NCBI GenBank assembly: GCA_018239845.1
Contig: JAFEGO010000088.1
Location: 1 to 44,677, forward strand
Direction: 5' to 3'
DNA length: 44,677 nt
From: Verrucomicrobiota bacterium
GTDB taxonomy: Bacteria > Verrucomicrobiota > Verrucomicrobiia > Opitutales > Opitutaceae
Positions 16,217 through 24,932 of the stretch are shown piece after piece (the stretch's first letter is position 1; each line of letters opens with the position of its first letter). Below the pieces are notes generated by a model, which was given only the letters and a program-made list of their open reading frames with translations, had not been told where the DNA came from and did no database searches. A program made the translations under genes and the position numbers.

Positions 16217-16914
16217 CCGCGGAGCTGGCCGGTATCACCGGACCGGTGACGGCGCTCATCGCCGGGCTGGTCACGAGCCTGCACTGTGCCGGCATGTGCG
16301 GCCCGCTGGCCTGCGCCCTCATGCCCGCCCGGGCGGATGACGCGGACCCGTCGCACGTGGCCACCGCCTACCACATCGCCCGGCTGACCGCCTACGCCGT
16401 GCTCGGCGCCGTCGCCGGCGGACTCGGCCGGCTGCCGCTCGCGTGGGTGGGGGAGAGCGTGTGGCGTTTTTTGCCGTGGCTGCTCGTGGTGTTTTTCATC
16501 GCGGTGGCCTTCCGGCTCGACCAGCGCCTGCCGCGCCTCCCGCTGCTCGGGCGGCTGCATGCGACGTTGATGGCCCGGCTGCGTGGCGGCTCGCGCATCC
16601 GCGCCGCCGCGGTCGTCGGCCTTGCCACGCCGCTGCTGCCGTGCGGGCCGCTCTATTTTCTGCTGTCGCTGGCGCTGCTATCCGGCTCGGCGTTGCGCGG
16701 GGCGGAGACGCTGCTGGCCTTTGGCCTCGGCACCGTGCCGCTGCTGTGGCTGGCGCAGGCCAACTACCACCTGATCCGCGTGCGCATCGGGCCGGCGCGC
16801 CTCGCACGGCTGCAGGCCGCCTTCGCCCTCGTGGTGGCCGTCGTGCTCATGTGGCGCCTGCGCGGCACCCTCGGGCTCGGCGGGCCGGGCGCGGGTGACT
16901 TCATCTGTTTCTGA
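16213..16914 (+). CDS. TauE/SafE (UreH-like) membrane protein of the cbb3 maturation operon
   Basis: 233 residues from a GTG start, with about six helices. The N-terminal motif LHCAGMCGPL (Cys25, Cys29) and the central PLLPCGPLYF (Cys144) are typical of the UreH_2 / 'sulfite exporter TauE/SafE' annotation found beside ccoG and ccoI in many genomes. These cysteines resemble those of DsbD-like transporters. Known relatives are thought to move copper or reducing power for cytochrome maturation; the true substrate is not established. It is translationally coupled to both neighbours (4-base overlap upstream; ccoI starts 1 base after its stop). Confidence 0.85.
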   Translation: MTAELAGITGPVTALIAGLVTSLHCAGMCGPLACALMPARADDADPSHVATAYHIARLTAYAVLGAVAGGLGRLPLAWVGESVWRFLPWLLVVFFIAVAFRLDQRLPRLPLLGRLHATLMARLRGGSRIRAAAVVGLATPLLPCGPLYFLLSLALLSGSALRGAETLLAFGLGTVPLLWLAQANYHLIRVRIGPARLARLQAAFALVVAVVLMWRLRGTLGLGGPGAGDFICF

Positions 16915-16915
16915 C

Positions 16916-19357
16916 ATGGCGACTTCAGCCGACAATTTGGTGGACGGGGGCGGCCGGGCCGCGGTGCGAGTGCGTGGACTGCGCGCCGACCGCACCGCTT
17001 CCGTCCACCATTGCCGGCATTGCGGCGTGCCGCTGACCGACGCGGCGACGCAGGACTCCGGCTTCTGCTGCGCGGGCTGCAGCTACGTGTACCGCCTCGT
17101 GCACGAGCAGGGGCTCGACGGGTATTACAAGATGCGCGACGGCGTCACCGCGCCCGTCACGCCGACGGTTTTTCAGCCGCGCGACTACGCCTGGCTCGCG
17201 GCCCTGCAAACGGCCGCCGAGGCGGCGGACCAGACCGAACTCACCCTCGAGGTGCAGGGCATCTCGTGCGCGGGCTGCGTCTGGCTGATCGAGAGCCTGT
17301 TCGATCGCCAGCCCGGCGCGCTGCGCATCGAGACCGACGCCACGCTCGGGCGCATGCAGCTCCGCTGGACCAAGGGTGCCTTCGACGCCCCGGCCTTCGC
17401 GCGCGTGCTGCAATCCTTCGGCTACCTCGTGGGGCCCCCGGGCGCCGCGCCCGCCGAATCGGCGAGCCGGCCGCTCGTGCGCCGCATCGGGCTGTGCGCG
17501 GCGTTCTCGATGAACGTCATGCTCTTCACCCTGCCGCATTACTTCGGCATGGAGGCGGCGTTTCCCTACGCGCGGCTGTTCGACCTGCTCTCGCTGATCT
17601 TTGCCACGCTGAGCCTGCTGACAGGCGGTGCGTATTTCATCGGTCGCGCGGCGCAGGCCTTGCGCGCGGGCGAGGTCCATCTCGACCAGCCGATCGCGGT
17701 GGGTATCGTGGGCGCCTACCTCGGTTCATGCTACGGCTGGCTGAGCGGCCGGGAGCAGTTCGTGTACTTCGATTTCGTCTCGGCTTTCATCCTCCTGATG
17801 CTCGTGGGCCGCTGGGCGCAGACCGCTGCGGTGGAGCGCAACCGCCGCCGCCTGCTCACCAGCTCGGCCCGGCCGCAGGCGGTACAGGTGGCCGGCGCAG
17901 AGTGTCCGGTCGAGCAGTTGCACGCCGGCGATGTCTTCGTGGTCCGCTCCGGCCAGACCATCCCGGTCGAGAGCCGCCTCGAGTCCGACGCCGCGACGCT
18001 CGGCACGGCGTGGGTGACCGGCGAGGCAGACCCGCGCGAATACGCCGCCGGCGCCCGCGTGCCGGCGGGCGGGGTGAACCTCGGCCGTAGCGACATCCGC
18101 CTTTGCGCCCTGCAGCCGTGGAGCGAGTCGCTCCTCGCCGAACTGCTCCGGCCCGCCGCGCGCGACGGCTATCACCATCGCTTCCTGGAAAAGGTCATCC
18201 GCGGCTACCTCGTCGGGATTTTCCTCGTGGCGATTTCGGCCGGGCTGGGCTGGTGGCTGCTCTCGCACGACGCCGTGCGCACCTGGTCGGTCGTCACCGC
18301 CGTGCTCGTCGTCTCCTGCCCCTGCGCGCTGGGCCTCGCCTTTCCGCTGACCGACGAGATCGCCACGTCCACGCTCCGTCGCGCCGGGGTCTTCATCCGC
18401 GAGGCCGACCTCTGGCCGCGCCTGCAGCGTATCCGGAAAATTGTTTTCGACAAAACCGGCACGCTCACACTGGAGACGCCCCGCCTCCTCAATCCCTCCG
18501 CCTTGGCGCAGCTCTCCCCGGAGGCCCAATCCGCGCTTTTCGCCTTGGTTCGTGATAATCCGCATCCCGTCAGCCAGAGTTTGTGCGAAGCGTTGCTGAG
18601 CCACGGACAGCCCGCCGTCGTCGCGGGCGACGTGGAGGAGACCGCCGGCTTTGGCGTCGCGCTGCGCACCGCGGCCGGCCGCTGGACGCTTGGCCGCCCG
18701 GGTTGGAGCGGTACCCTCGTCAGCGAAAAGTACGACACCGAGCTGGCGTTCGATGGCACCGTTGTGGCGCGTTTCCAATTCGAGGACGCCGCGCGGCCGG
18801 AGGTCCGGGCCGAGATCGCCGCCCTGCGCGAGCGGGGTTTCGAGGTTTGCATCCTCAGCGGCGACCGTCGGGAAAAAGTCTGGGCCATGGCCGGTGCGCT
18901 CGGCCTGCCGCCGGAAAACGCCCTCGGCGAACTCTCCCCGCACGACAAGGCCGAGTGGCTCCGGCACCACGACCGCCGGGATACGCTCATGCTCGGCGAC
19001 GGCGCCAACGACAGCCTCGCCTTCGACGTGGCCTTCGCCCGCGGCACGCCGGTCATCCACCGCGGCGTGTTGGAGGGGAAGGCCGACTTCTACTACCTCG
19101 GCCGCGGCATCGACGGCCTGCGCCGGATGTTCGAGATCAATGCCGCCCGCCGCCGCACGCAGGCGTGGCTGCTCGGCTTTTCCATTATCTACAATTTGGT
19201 GGCGGTCGGGCTTGCGGTGGCGGGCCGGGTGAATCCATTGCTGGCGGCGATCCTGATGCCAGTGAGTTCCTTGCTCACCTTGGCCATCATCATGCTGCAC
19301 TCGCGGGGACTGACCGGACGCCGTCACCCGGCGGTACCCGCGTCATTCTCCCTATGA
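16916..19357 (+). CDS. ccoI: Copper-exporting P-type ATPase for oxidase assembly (CcoI/FixI)
   Basis: 813 residues from ATG 16916. The N-terminal Cys region (C33, C36, C51, C52, C55) characteristic of CcoI is followed by an HMA domain with GISCAGC (C118, C121). Eight helices are expected, with the transport motif CPC at 468-470. The phosphorylated Asp512 is in DKTGTLT, TGEADP lies in the actuator domain, and GDGANDS is near 694. CcoI exports Cu(I) to the periplasm for insertion into CuB. Strongly coupled to the TauE/SafE-like gene upstream. Its stop overlaps the start of phosphoketolase in ATGA, an unusual neighbour. Confidence 0.95.
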   Translation: MATSADNLVDGGGRAAVRVRGLRADRTASVHHCRHCGVPLTDAATQDSGFCCAGCSYVYRLVHEQGLDGYYKMRDGVTAPVTPTVFQPRDYAWLAALQTAAEAADQTELTLEVQGISCAGCVWLIESLFDRQPGALRIETDATLGRMQLRWTKGAFDAPAFARVLQSFGYLVGPPGAAPAESASRPLVRRIGLCAAFSMNVMLFTLPHYFGMEAAFPYARLFDLLSLIFATLSLLTGGAYFIGRAAQALRAGEVHLDQPIAVGIVGAYLGSCYGWLSGREQFVYFDFVSAFILLMLVGRWAQTAAVERNRRRLLTSSARPQAVQVAGAECPVEQLHAGDVFVVRSGQTIPVESRLESDAATLGTAWVTGEADPREYAAGARVPAGGVNLGRSDIRLCALQPWSESLLAELLRPAARDGYHHRFLEKVIRGYLVGIFLVAISAGLGWWLLSHDAVRTWSVVTAVLVVSCPCALGLAFPLTDEIATSTLRRAGVFIREADLWPRLQRIRKIVFDKTGTLTLETPRLLNPSALAQLSPEAQSALFALVRDNPHPVSQSLCEALLSHGQPAVVAGDVEETAGFGVALRTAAGRWTLGRPGWSGTLVSEKYDTELAFDGTVVARFQFEDAARPEVRAEIAALRERGFEVCILSGDRREKVWAMAGALGLPPENALGELSPHDKAEWLRHHDRRDTLMLGDGANDSLAFDVAFARGTPVIHRGVLEGKADFYYLGRGIDGLRRMFEINAARRRTQAWLLGFSIIYNLVAVGLAVAGRVNPLLAAILMPVSSLLTLAIIMLHSRGLTGRRHPAVPASFSL

Positions 19358-21714
19358 GCAACCTTTCCCAATCCTCCGAACTGACGCTGCTCGATGCCTG
19401 GTGGCGCGCGGCCAACTTTCTCACCATCGGTCAGATTTACCTGCAGGACAACGCCTTGCTCCGCGAGCCGCTGTGCGCCGCGCACATCAAGCCCCGTCTA
19501 CTCGGCCACTGGGGCACCTCGCCCGGCCTCAGCTTCATCTACGCGCATCTCAACCACCTCATTCGCCGGCACGACGCCAATGTCATCTACCTCGCCGGTC
19601 CCGGCCACGGCGGCCCGGCCCTCGTGGCCAACGTTTACCTCGAGGGCACGTACTCGGAAATCTACCCGCAGGTCACGCGCGATGCCGCGGGCCTGCGCCG
19701 GCTCTTCCGCCAGTTTTCCACGCCGGGCGGCATCCCCAGCCATGTGAGCGTCACCACGCCCGGCTCCATCCACGAGGGCGGCGAGCTGGGCTACGTGCTG
19801 ATGCACGCCTTCGGCGCCGTCTTCGACAACCCCGACCTTATCGCCGTCGCGGTCGTCGGCGATGGCGAGGCCGAGACCGCGCCGCTCGAGGGCTCGTGGA
19901 AAGGTATCCGTTTTCTAAATCCAGCGCGCGACGGCGCCGTGCTACCCATCCTCCATCTCAACGGCTACAAGATCGCCGGCCCCACCGTCTGGGGCCGCGC
20001 ACCGGACGAGGAGATCGCGAGTTTTCTCCGCGGACATGGCTACGCCCCGGTTTTTCTGGAGGGCGATGATCCGATGGACATGCACCGGCGCTTCTCCGCG
20101 GTGCTGGAGCAGGCTCACGCCGACATCCGCGCCATCCAGCGCGCCGCGCGCGCCGGCGGCACCGTTGCCCGGGCCGACTGGCCCGCGATTGTCCTCCGCA
20201 CCCCGAAGGGCTGGACCGGCCCCAAGGTCGTGGACGGTGTCGCTGTCGAGGGCACGTTTCGCTCGCACCAGGTGCCGCTCGCGGGCGTCCGCGAAAATCC
20301 CGCGCACCTCGCGTTACTCGAGGCGTGGCTGCGCAGCTACCGGCCGGAGGAGCTGTTCGACGCCGCCGGCGGCCTGCGCGCCGACATCGCCGCGCTCGCG
20401 CCCGACGGCGACCGCCGCATGGGGGCCAACCCGCACGCCAACGGCGGCCGGCTCACCGTGCCGCTCGACCTGCCCGATGGCGGCGCCTATGCCGTCCCCG
20501 TCGCCGCCCCGGCGCGTGAACGCAGAGAGTCAACCCGTGCGCTCGGCCAGCTCCTGCGCGATGTCTTCCGCCGCAACGCCGCCGCCGCCAACTTCCGGCT
20601 CTTCTGTCCCGATGAGACCAACTCCAACCGCCTCGGCGATGTCTTCGACGCCACCGACCGCTGCCTCGTGCGCGGTGCGACCCCGGGCGACGATCATCTC
20701 TCGCCGGACGGCCGGGTCTTTGAAGTCCTGAGCGAGCACAACTGCCACGGCTGGCTTGAGGGCTACGTGCTCACCGGCCGCCACGGGCTCTTCGCGACCT
20801 ACGAGGCTTTCGCGACCATCGTGGACTCGATGGCGGCGCAGCACGCGAAGTGGATCGAACACAGCCTCCCCCTCGCGTGGCGCGCGCCCGTCCCGTCCCT
20901 CAACTACCTGCTCACCTCCACTTGCTGGCGCAACGATCACAACGGCTTCAGCCACCAGGGTCCGGGTTTCATCGACAACCTCGTTTCGAAACAGGGCCGT
21001 GTGTCGCGCATCTACCTGCCACCCGATGCCAACACCCTGCTGCACGTCGCCGACCACTGCCTGCGCAGCAAAAACTACCTCAACCTCATCGTCATCGACA
21101 AGCAGCCGCAGCTCCAGTGGCTCGATTACGAGACGGCGCGCGAGCACTGCCGCCTCGGCCTCTCTGAGTGGCCCTGGTTCGGTTCGTGCGGTGACGGCGA
21201 GCCCGACCTCGTGCTGGCCTGCGCGGGTGACATCGCCACGCAGGAGACCGTCGCGGCCGCCTGGCTCCTCCGCCGCCACACGCCCGGCCTGCGCATCCGC
21301 GTCGTCAATGTCGTGGACCTGATGACCCTCCTGCCGCCCGACCGCCACCCGCACGGCGTGGACGAGGCACGATTCATCGAGCTCTTCACCGAAAACTGTC
21401 CGGTGATCTTCTCCTTCCACGGCTACCCCGGCGTCATCCACCAGCTGATCCACGGCCGCACGGAGCCCTCGCGTTTCCACGTGCGTGGCTACAATGAGGA
21501 GGGCACGACCACCACGCCCTTCGACATGGTCGTCCTCAACCGCATGAGCCGCTACCACCTCTGTCTCGACGCCCTGATCCAGGCCCGGGCGGACCTGCCT
21601 GGCGCCGGCGCCCTCGCGGTGCTCGCGCGCACCATTCTGGAGCGGCATCGCGCCTACATCTGCGAGCATTTCGAGGACCTGCCTGAGGTCGCCAACTGGG
21701 TGTGGAGCGACTGA
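19354..21714 (+). CDS. xfp: Phosphoketolase (xylulose-5-P / fructose-6-P)
   Basis: 786 residues from ATG 19354. A thiamine-diphosphate enzyme splitting xylulose-5-P or fructose-6-P with phosphate to acetyl-phosphate. Family features are GPGHGGPALVANVYLEGTYS (82-101), the TPP/Mg motif GDGEAETAPLEGSW (169-182) with LNGYKI downstream, and CPDETNSNRLGDVF in the middle domain. Full family length, apparently intact. The start overlaps the ccoI stop by four bases. The acetate kinase gene begins 7 bases after its stop, completing the route acetyl-P to acetate + ATP. Substrate preference between Xu5P and F6P cannot be read from sequence. Confidence 0.95.
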   Translation: MSNLSQSSELTLLDAWWRAANFLTIGQIYLQDNALLREPLCAAHIKPRLLGHWGTSPGLSFIYAHLNHLIRRHDANVIYLAGPGHGGPALVANVYLEGTYSEIYPQVTRDAAGLRRLFRQFSTPGGIPSHVSVTTPGSIHEGGELGYVLMHAFGAVFDNPDLIAVAVVGDGEAETAPLEGSWKGIRFLNPARDGAVLPILHLNGYKIAGPTVWGRAPDEEIASFLRGHGYAPVFLEGDDPMDMHRRFSAVLEQAHADIRAIQRAARAGGTVARADWPAIVLRTPKGWTGPKVVDGVAVEGTFRSHQVPLAGVRENPAHLALLEAWLRSYRPEELFDAAGGLRADIAALAPDGDRRMGANPHANGGRLTVPLDLPDGGAYAVPVAAPARERRESTRALGQLLRDVFRRNAAAANFRLFCPDETNSNRLGDVFDATDRCLVRGATPGDDHLSPDGRVFEVLSEHNCHGWLEGYVLTGRHGLFATYEAFATIVDSMAAQHAKWIEHSLPLAWRAPVPSLNYLLTSTCWRNDHNGFSHQGPGFIDNLVSKQGRVSRIYLPPDANTLLHVADHCLRSKNYLNLIVIDKQPQLQWLDYETAREHCRLGLSEWPWFGSCGDGEPDLVLACAGDIATQETVAAAWLLRRHTPGLRIRVVNVVDLMTLLPPDRHPHGVDEARFIELFTENCPVIFSFHGYPGVIHQLIHGRTEPSRFHVRGYNEEGTTTTPFDMVVLNRMSRYHLCLDALIQARADLPGAGALAVLARTILERHRAYICEHFEDLPEVANWVWSD

Positions 21715-21721
21715 TGCCGTC

Positions 21722-22807
21722 ATGGCCGCGCCCGCCATCATCCTTACGCTCAACAGCGGCTCCTCGTCGCTGAAGTTTGCCGTATTTGAAAACCGGGGCC
21801 GCACCGTGCGCGAGCTGGCGCGCGGCTCCGTGGCCGGTACTCGATCCAAGCTGGAAACCGTGTTGGATGCGCTCGCGCAGCGGGGCCTGCCCGCGCCGAC
21901 GCGCGTCGGCCATCGCCTCGTGCACGGCGGCCCGCATCATCTCGCGCACGCGCGGCTCACCCCGCGGGTCCAGGCGGACCTGCAGGCTGCCGTGCCCTTC
22001 GCCCCGCTGCACCTGCCGGCGGAGCTTGCCCTCATCGATGCGGTGGCGAAACGTTTTCCCGCCCTGCCGCAATACGTCTGCTTCGACACGGCCTTTCACG
22101 CCGCGCTGCCGGAGCGGGCCCGGCGCCTGCCCCTGCCCGAAGCGATGGTGAAGGGCGGCGTGCACCGCTACGGCTTTCACGGCCTTTCCTACGAATACCT
22201 CGTCCACACGCTGGGCGCGCGAAAACTCGGCCGGGCCGTGCTTGCCCACCTGGGCAACGGGGCGAGCCTCGCCGCAGTGCGCGACGGTCGGCCGGTCGAT
22301 ACGACGATGGGTTTTACTCCTGCCGGCGGCATCATGATGGGCACCCGCCCCGGCGACCTCGATCCCGGTGTGATTGTCCACTGGCTGCGCCGCAGCCGCG
22401 GCAGCGCCGCACGTCTGGAAAAGATCATCACCCACGAGTCGGGCCTCCGCGCGGTCTCCGGCACGACGGGCGACATGGAGGCTCTGCTGGCCTGTCGCCG
22501 CCGCGATCCTCGTGCGCGGTTGGCGGTGGAGATGTTCTGCTACCAGGTGCGCCAGCGCATCGGCGCGCTGGCCGCCGCGCTGGGTGGGATCGACACCCTC
22601 GTATTCACGGGCGGCATCGGGGAACACGCCGCGGAAATCCGCCGCGAGATCTGCGCTGACCTCGGGCACCTCGGTATCCGTATCGACGGCTCCCTCAATC
22701 GTCGATCAGCCCCGGTGATCAGCCCTTCCGCGAGCCGCTGCCTTGTCCGCGTTACCCCCACCGACGAAGACCGTATGATCGCCCGTCACGTCGCGCACCT
22801 GGACTAG
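21722..22807 (+). CDS. ackA: Acetate kinase
   Basis: 361 residues. It converts acetyl-phosphate + ADP to acetate + ATP. ASKHA-fold signatures are NSGSSSLKFAVF near the N-terminus, GHRLVHGG (about 60), FDTAFHAALP with catalytic Asp (about 121), RYGFHGLSYEYL, HLGNGASLAAV and FTGGIGEHAAEIRR. It is about 40 residues shorter than the common 400-residue form, with the main motifs retained. It sits 7 bases after xfp, giving substrate-level ATP synthesis directly from phosphoketolase product. No clear terminator follows; 121 bases separate it from the tRNA gene. Confidence 0.94.
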   Translation: MAAPAIILTLNSGSSSLKFAVFENRGRTVRELARGSVAGTRSKLETVLDALAQRGLPAPTRVGHRLVHGGPHHLAHARLTPRVQADLQAAVPFAPLHLPAELALIDAVAKRFPALPQYVCFDTAFHAALPERARRLPLPEAMVKGGVHRYGFHGLSYEYLVHTLGARKLGRAVLAHLGNGASLAAVRDGRPVDTTMGFTPAGGIMMGTRPGDLDPGVIVHWLRRSRGSAARLEKIITHESGLRAVSGTTGDMEALLACRRRDPRARLAVEMFCYQVRQRIGALAAALGGIDTLVFTGGIGEHAAEIRREICADLGHLGIRIDGSLNRRSAPVISPSASRCLVRVTPTDEDRMIARHVAHLD

Positions 22808-22928
22808 GCCGGCCGGGGGCGTTATGCGCTCGACTGTCCGGGGGTGATGGCTACCAAGGACCTTCCAAGGTCCCGCGGCTGTGGTCACCGCAGCTCCTGC
22901 GTTCACCGCGGCGATTGGCTGGAAAAAT

Positions 22929-23004
22929 GTCCCCGTAGCTCAACTGGATAGAGCAGTGGTTTCCTAAACCGCGCATCCCGGTTCAAGTCCGGGCGGGGGC
23001 ACCA
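22929..23004 (+). tRNA. tRNA-Arg (anticodon CCT)
   Basis: A full cloverleaf by hand folding. The acceptor stem pairs 22929-22935 with 22994-23000 (one G-T). The D stem is GCTC/GAGC, the anticodon stem is GTGGT/ACCGC (one G-T) and the 7-base loop TTCCTAA holds anticodon CCT. The variable loop is 4 bases, and the T stem CCCGG/CCGGG encloses TTCAAGT. The discriminator A is followed by an encoded CCA. It reads AGG. It lies between ackA and the end of the convergent yihY-type gene (7 bases away). I found no partial copy of its 3' end elsewhere in the window. Confidence 0.95.
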
Positions 23005-23011
23005 GCGCGGC

Positions 23012-23932
23012 TCAGGTGATGGCGGCCTTGGGCTTGCCTTCGACCACCTGCTCGCGGATTTGCACGGCGGTCTCCTTGGGGTGGACTTTCAGGCCGTGGC
23101 CTTCGCGATAGGCGCGGATGAATTCCGTGCCGAAGAAGAGGATCGCGCACGAGTAGTACACCCACACGAGCAGCGCCACCAGCGCCCCGGCCGTGCCGTA
23201 GATCGAGGCGACGGTGGAGTGACCGAGGTAGAGCGCGATCAGGTACCGGCCGACGGTGAAGAGCACGGTTGTCACCGCGGCGCCGCAGAACACGTCGCGC
23301 CAGCGCTGGCGGACGTCGGGCATCACCTTGAAGAGCAGGGCGAACAAAACGAGGATCACCGTCGTGCTGCCCACGAAGTCGAGGCCGCGTAGCAGGGCGG
23401 GGGAGCGGGCGAAGAAATAGCCCGCGAAGCTCGTCAGCACCGTTGTCAGGATCAGCGAGACCAGCAGGAGAAACGCCACGGTCAGCACCATCGCAAACGA
23501 CACGAGCCGGTGCACGAGCAGCACGACCCAGCCGCTCTTCTCGGGCTTCGCCTTCACGCCCCAGATCTGGTTCATCGAGTCCTGGAGCTGGCCGAAGACC
23601 GAGGTGGCGCCGATGAGCATCAGCCCGATGCCCAGGGCGGTCGCCCAGGTACTCTCCTTCGCGGCCTGGCTGGCCTCGGCGGCGGAGAGGATGATCTGCG
23701 AGCTCGCCGGGCCCATCAGCTGCGAGAGCTGGGCCTGCAGCTGGCTGCTCGCCGCCTCCTTGCCGAGGAATACCCCGTCGATGGTGACGGCGATGATCGT
23801 CACCGGCGCGAGGGAGAACAGCGCGTAGAAACTGACCGCCGCCGAGTGTTTGAAAACATTATCGGTGAAGAAGGCCTTCCCCGCGGCGAAGAACATCCGG
23901 CTCCATGTGATCATGGTGCGGAGGGGATGCAT
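23012..23932 (-). CDS. YihY/BrkB family inner-membrane protein
   Basis: 306 residues from ATG 23932 (a GTG directly before it, at 23935, is an alternative). The protein has six hydrophobic helices and typical family stretches: HSAAVSFYALFSLAPVTIIA (about 28-47), FGQLQDSMNQIWGVK (about 133-147) and YGTAGALVALLVWVYYSCAI near the last helix. The family was once called ribonuclease BN, a name now regarded as wrong; function is unsettled, with links to lipid or envelope processes. The start overlaps the stop of the small basic protein upstream by one base (TGATG), indicating translational coupling. Confidence 0.9.
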   Translation of the reverse strand: MHPLRTMITWSRMFFAAGKAFFTDNVFKHSAAVSFYALFSLAPVTIIAVTIDGVFLGKEAASSQLQAQLSQLMGPASSQIILSAAEASQAAKESTWATALGIGLMLIGATSVFGQLQDSMNQIWGVKAKPEKSGWVVLLVHRLVSFAMVLTVAFLLLVSLILTTVLTSFAGYFFARSPALLRGLDFVGSTTVILVLFALLFKVMPDVRQRWRDVFCGAAVTTVLFTVGRYLIALYLGHSTVASIYGTAGALVALLVWVYYSCAILFFGTEFIRAYREGHGLKVHPKETAVQIREQVVEGKPKAAIT

Positions 23933-24105
23933 CACTTTTTCTTGGCGCGCTTTTTTTTGCCGCCGCCGTCCTGTTTGTTGACGGTGGCCCAGGCGCGCAT
24001 CTTCGCGGTCTTTTCGCTGACGCCTTTCTTCTCGTAGCTTTGCTCGATGTGGCTGGCCTGGCGTTTCTGTTTCGCGGTGTAACTGCTTTTTGAGCCGACT
24101 GGCAT
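23932..24105 (-). CDS. Small basic protein (family often mislabelled plasmid stabilisation)
   Basis: 57 residues from ATG 24105. Lys/Arg-rich, with the pattern KQKRQASHIEQSYEKKGVSE followed by RAWATVNKQDGGGKKK. Short proteins with the same RAWATVNK and GGGKK elements are common in soil bacteria and are annotated by tradition as plasmid stabilisation or hypothetical. No function has been demonstrated to my knowledge; the basic tail could bind nucleic acid. It is coupled by overlap to the YihY/BrkB gene. Longer in-frame starts exist upstream but add an unlikely Arg-rich leader. Confidence 0.75.
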   Translation of the reverse strand: MPVGSKSSYTAKQKRQASHIEQSYEKKGVSEKTAKMRAWATVNKQDGGGKKKRAKKK

Positions 24106-24302
24106 GGTGGTGGTGCGCGATTGGTCCGCGCGGTTGAGGGTGACGTATCGGTTCCGGCGATGCCGGGGTTCACTGCAATAGTAACGGTCCGTCCGCGCCG
24201 GTTGCAAAAAACTCCCCGATGCGCGCGTGGGACTTCTCCCGACGGTCGGATGGGGCGCCGCGGCCGCAACCGGCCCGTTGATGCTGGGTCAGTGGAAGTA
24301 CA

Positions 24303-24357
24303 CCGGCCGAAGTCCGACGCGATGGGATCAACCGAAGGCCCATCGCGTCGCGGCCGG
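24303..24357. other. Two-part perfect hairpin upstream of the stress-type gene
   Basis: The inner arms 24315-24326 and 24339-24350 are perfectly complementary over 12 bp with a 12-base loop. Outer arms 24303-24309 and 24351-24357 add 7 bp after a one-sided 5-base bulge. It lies 39 bases before the start at 24396, so it would be in the leader or promoter of that gene. No T-run follows, so it is more likely a regulatory structure or dispersed palindrome than a terminator. The rest of 24106-24395 shows no gene. Confidence 0.55.
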
Positions 24358-24395
24358 CTCACAAAACCCTCTTCGGAAATCAAGGAACTCATCCC

Positions 24396-24821
24396 ATGTC
24401 CAACGAACGTAACAATCAGCCTCAGAACAATCCCGCCTCCGGTCGCGATAACGAGCGCAACCAGCAGGGCCAGTCCTCGTCGGGTTATTCGGCAAGCAGC
24501 GGCAACAATCCCGAGCGCCGCAACCAGTCCGGCCAGAATGCCTCCGGCCAATCGCAGTCCCGCGGCGCCAACGATCAGAATCAGCAGCGGAATGCCGACA
24601 GCCAGCGCAACGCCTCGGGCAACCCCATGACTTCGCGCGCCAGCAACGAGGACTTCCGTCGCGCGGCGGGCGTCGACGAAAACTCGCAGGCCGCCTCCGC
24701 GGCTAACCGCGAGTCGCAAAAGATGCAGGGTCAGCGCGACCAGTCCCAGTCTGACCGCGACAGCCGCCAGGCTGACCGCGCCTCCTCCCGGGAGGACGGC
24801 CGCGGCGAGTCCAACCGCTGA
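24396..24821 (+). CDS. Low-complexity, probably disordered Gln/Asn/Arg/Ser-rich protein
   Basis: 141 residues, almost free of hydrophobic residues, with no Cys and no Trp. Repetitive segments rich in N, Q, R, S and G include NERNQQGQSS, NPERRNQSGQNASGQSQS and SDRDSRQADRASSREDGRGE. There is no signal peptide or helix, so it is predicted disordered and soluble. I recognise no named family; it recalls hydrophilin or general-stress proteins in composition only. An aaggaa sequence at 24382 lies upstream of the ATG. A strong terminator 30 bases after the stop and a long structured leader make it a well-delimited single-gene unit, which supports it being real. Confidence 0.7.
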   Translation: MSNERNNQPQNNPASGRDNERNQQGQSSSGYSASSGNNPERRNQSGQNASGQSQSRGANDQNQQRNADSQRNASGNPMTSRASNEDFRRAAGVDENSQAASAANRESQKMQGQRDQSQSDRDSRQADRASSREDGRGESNR

Positions 24822-24850
24822 GCGAGCCTGAGCGCTTGAGCGAACCGAAG

Positions 24851-24887
24851 GCCGCCGCGGGTCCCAGCCCGCGGCGGCTTTCTTTTT
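24851..24887 (+). terminator. Rho-independent terminator
   Basis: A perfect 11-bp GC stem (24851-24861 with 24868-24878), a 6-base loop, then TTTCTTTTT at 24879-24887. It ends the transcript of the Q/N-rich protein. Confidence 0.9.
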
Positions 24888-24932
24888 GCGAGGGCGGGTT
24901 GCCCTATCCGGGGCGCCTGCTTTTCCTAGGGT

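Noticed and set aside
14560..16560. 666-codon minus-strand frame opposite ccoG
   Set aside because: Antisense shadow; ccoG has both ferredoxin motifs and the conserved membrane loop.
22929..23004. tRNA-Arg as an attachment site of an integrated element
   Set aside because: No direct repeat of the tRNA 3' end and no integrase or phage genes seen in the window.
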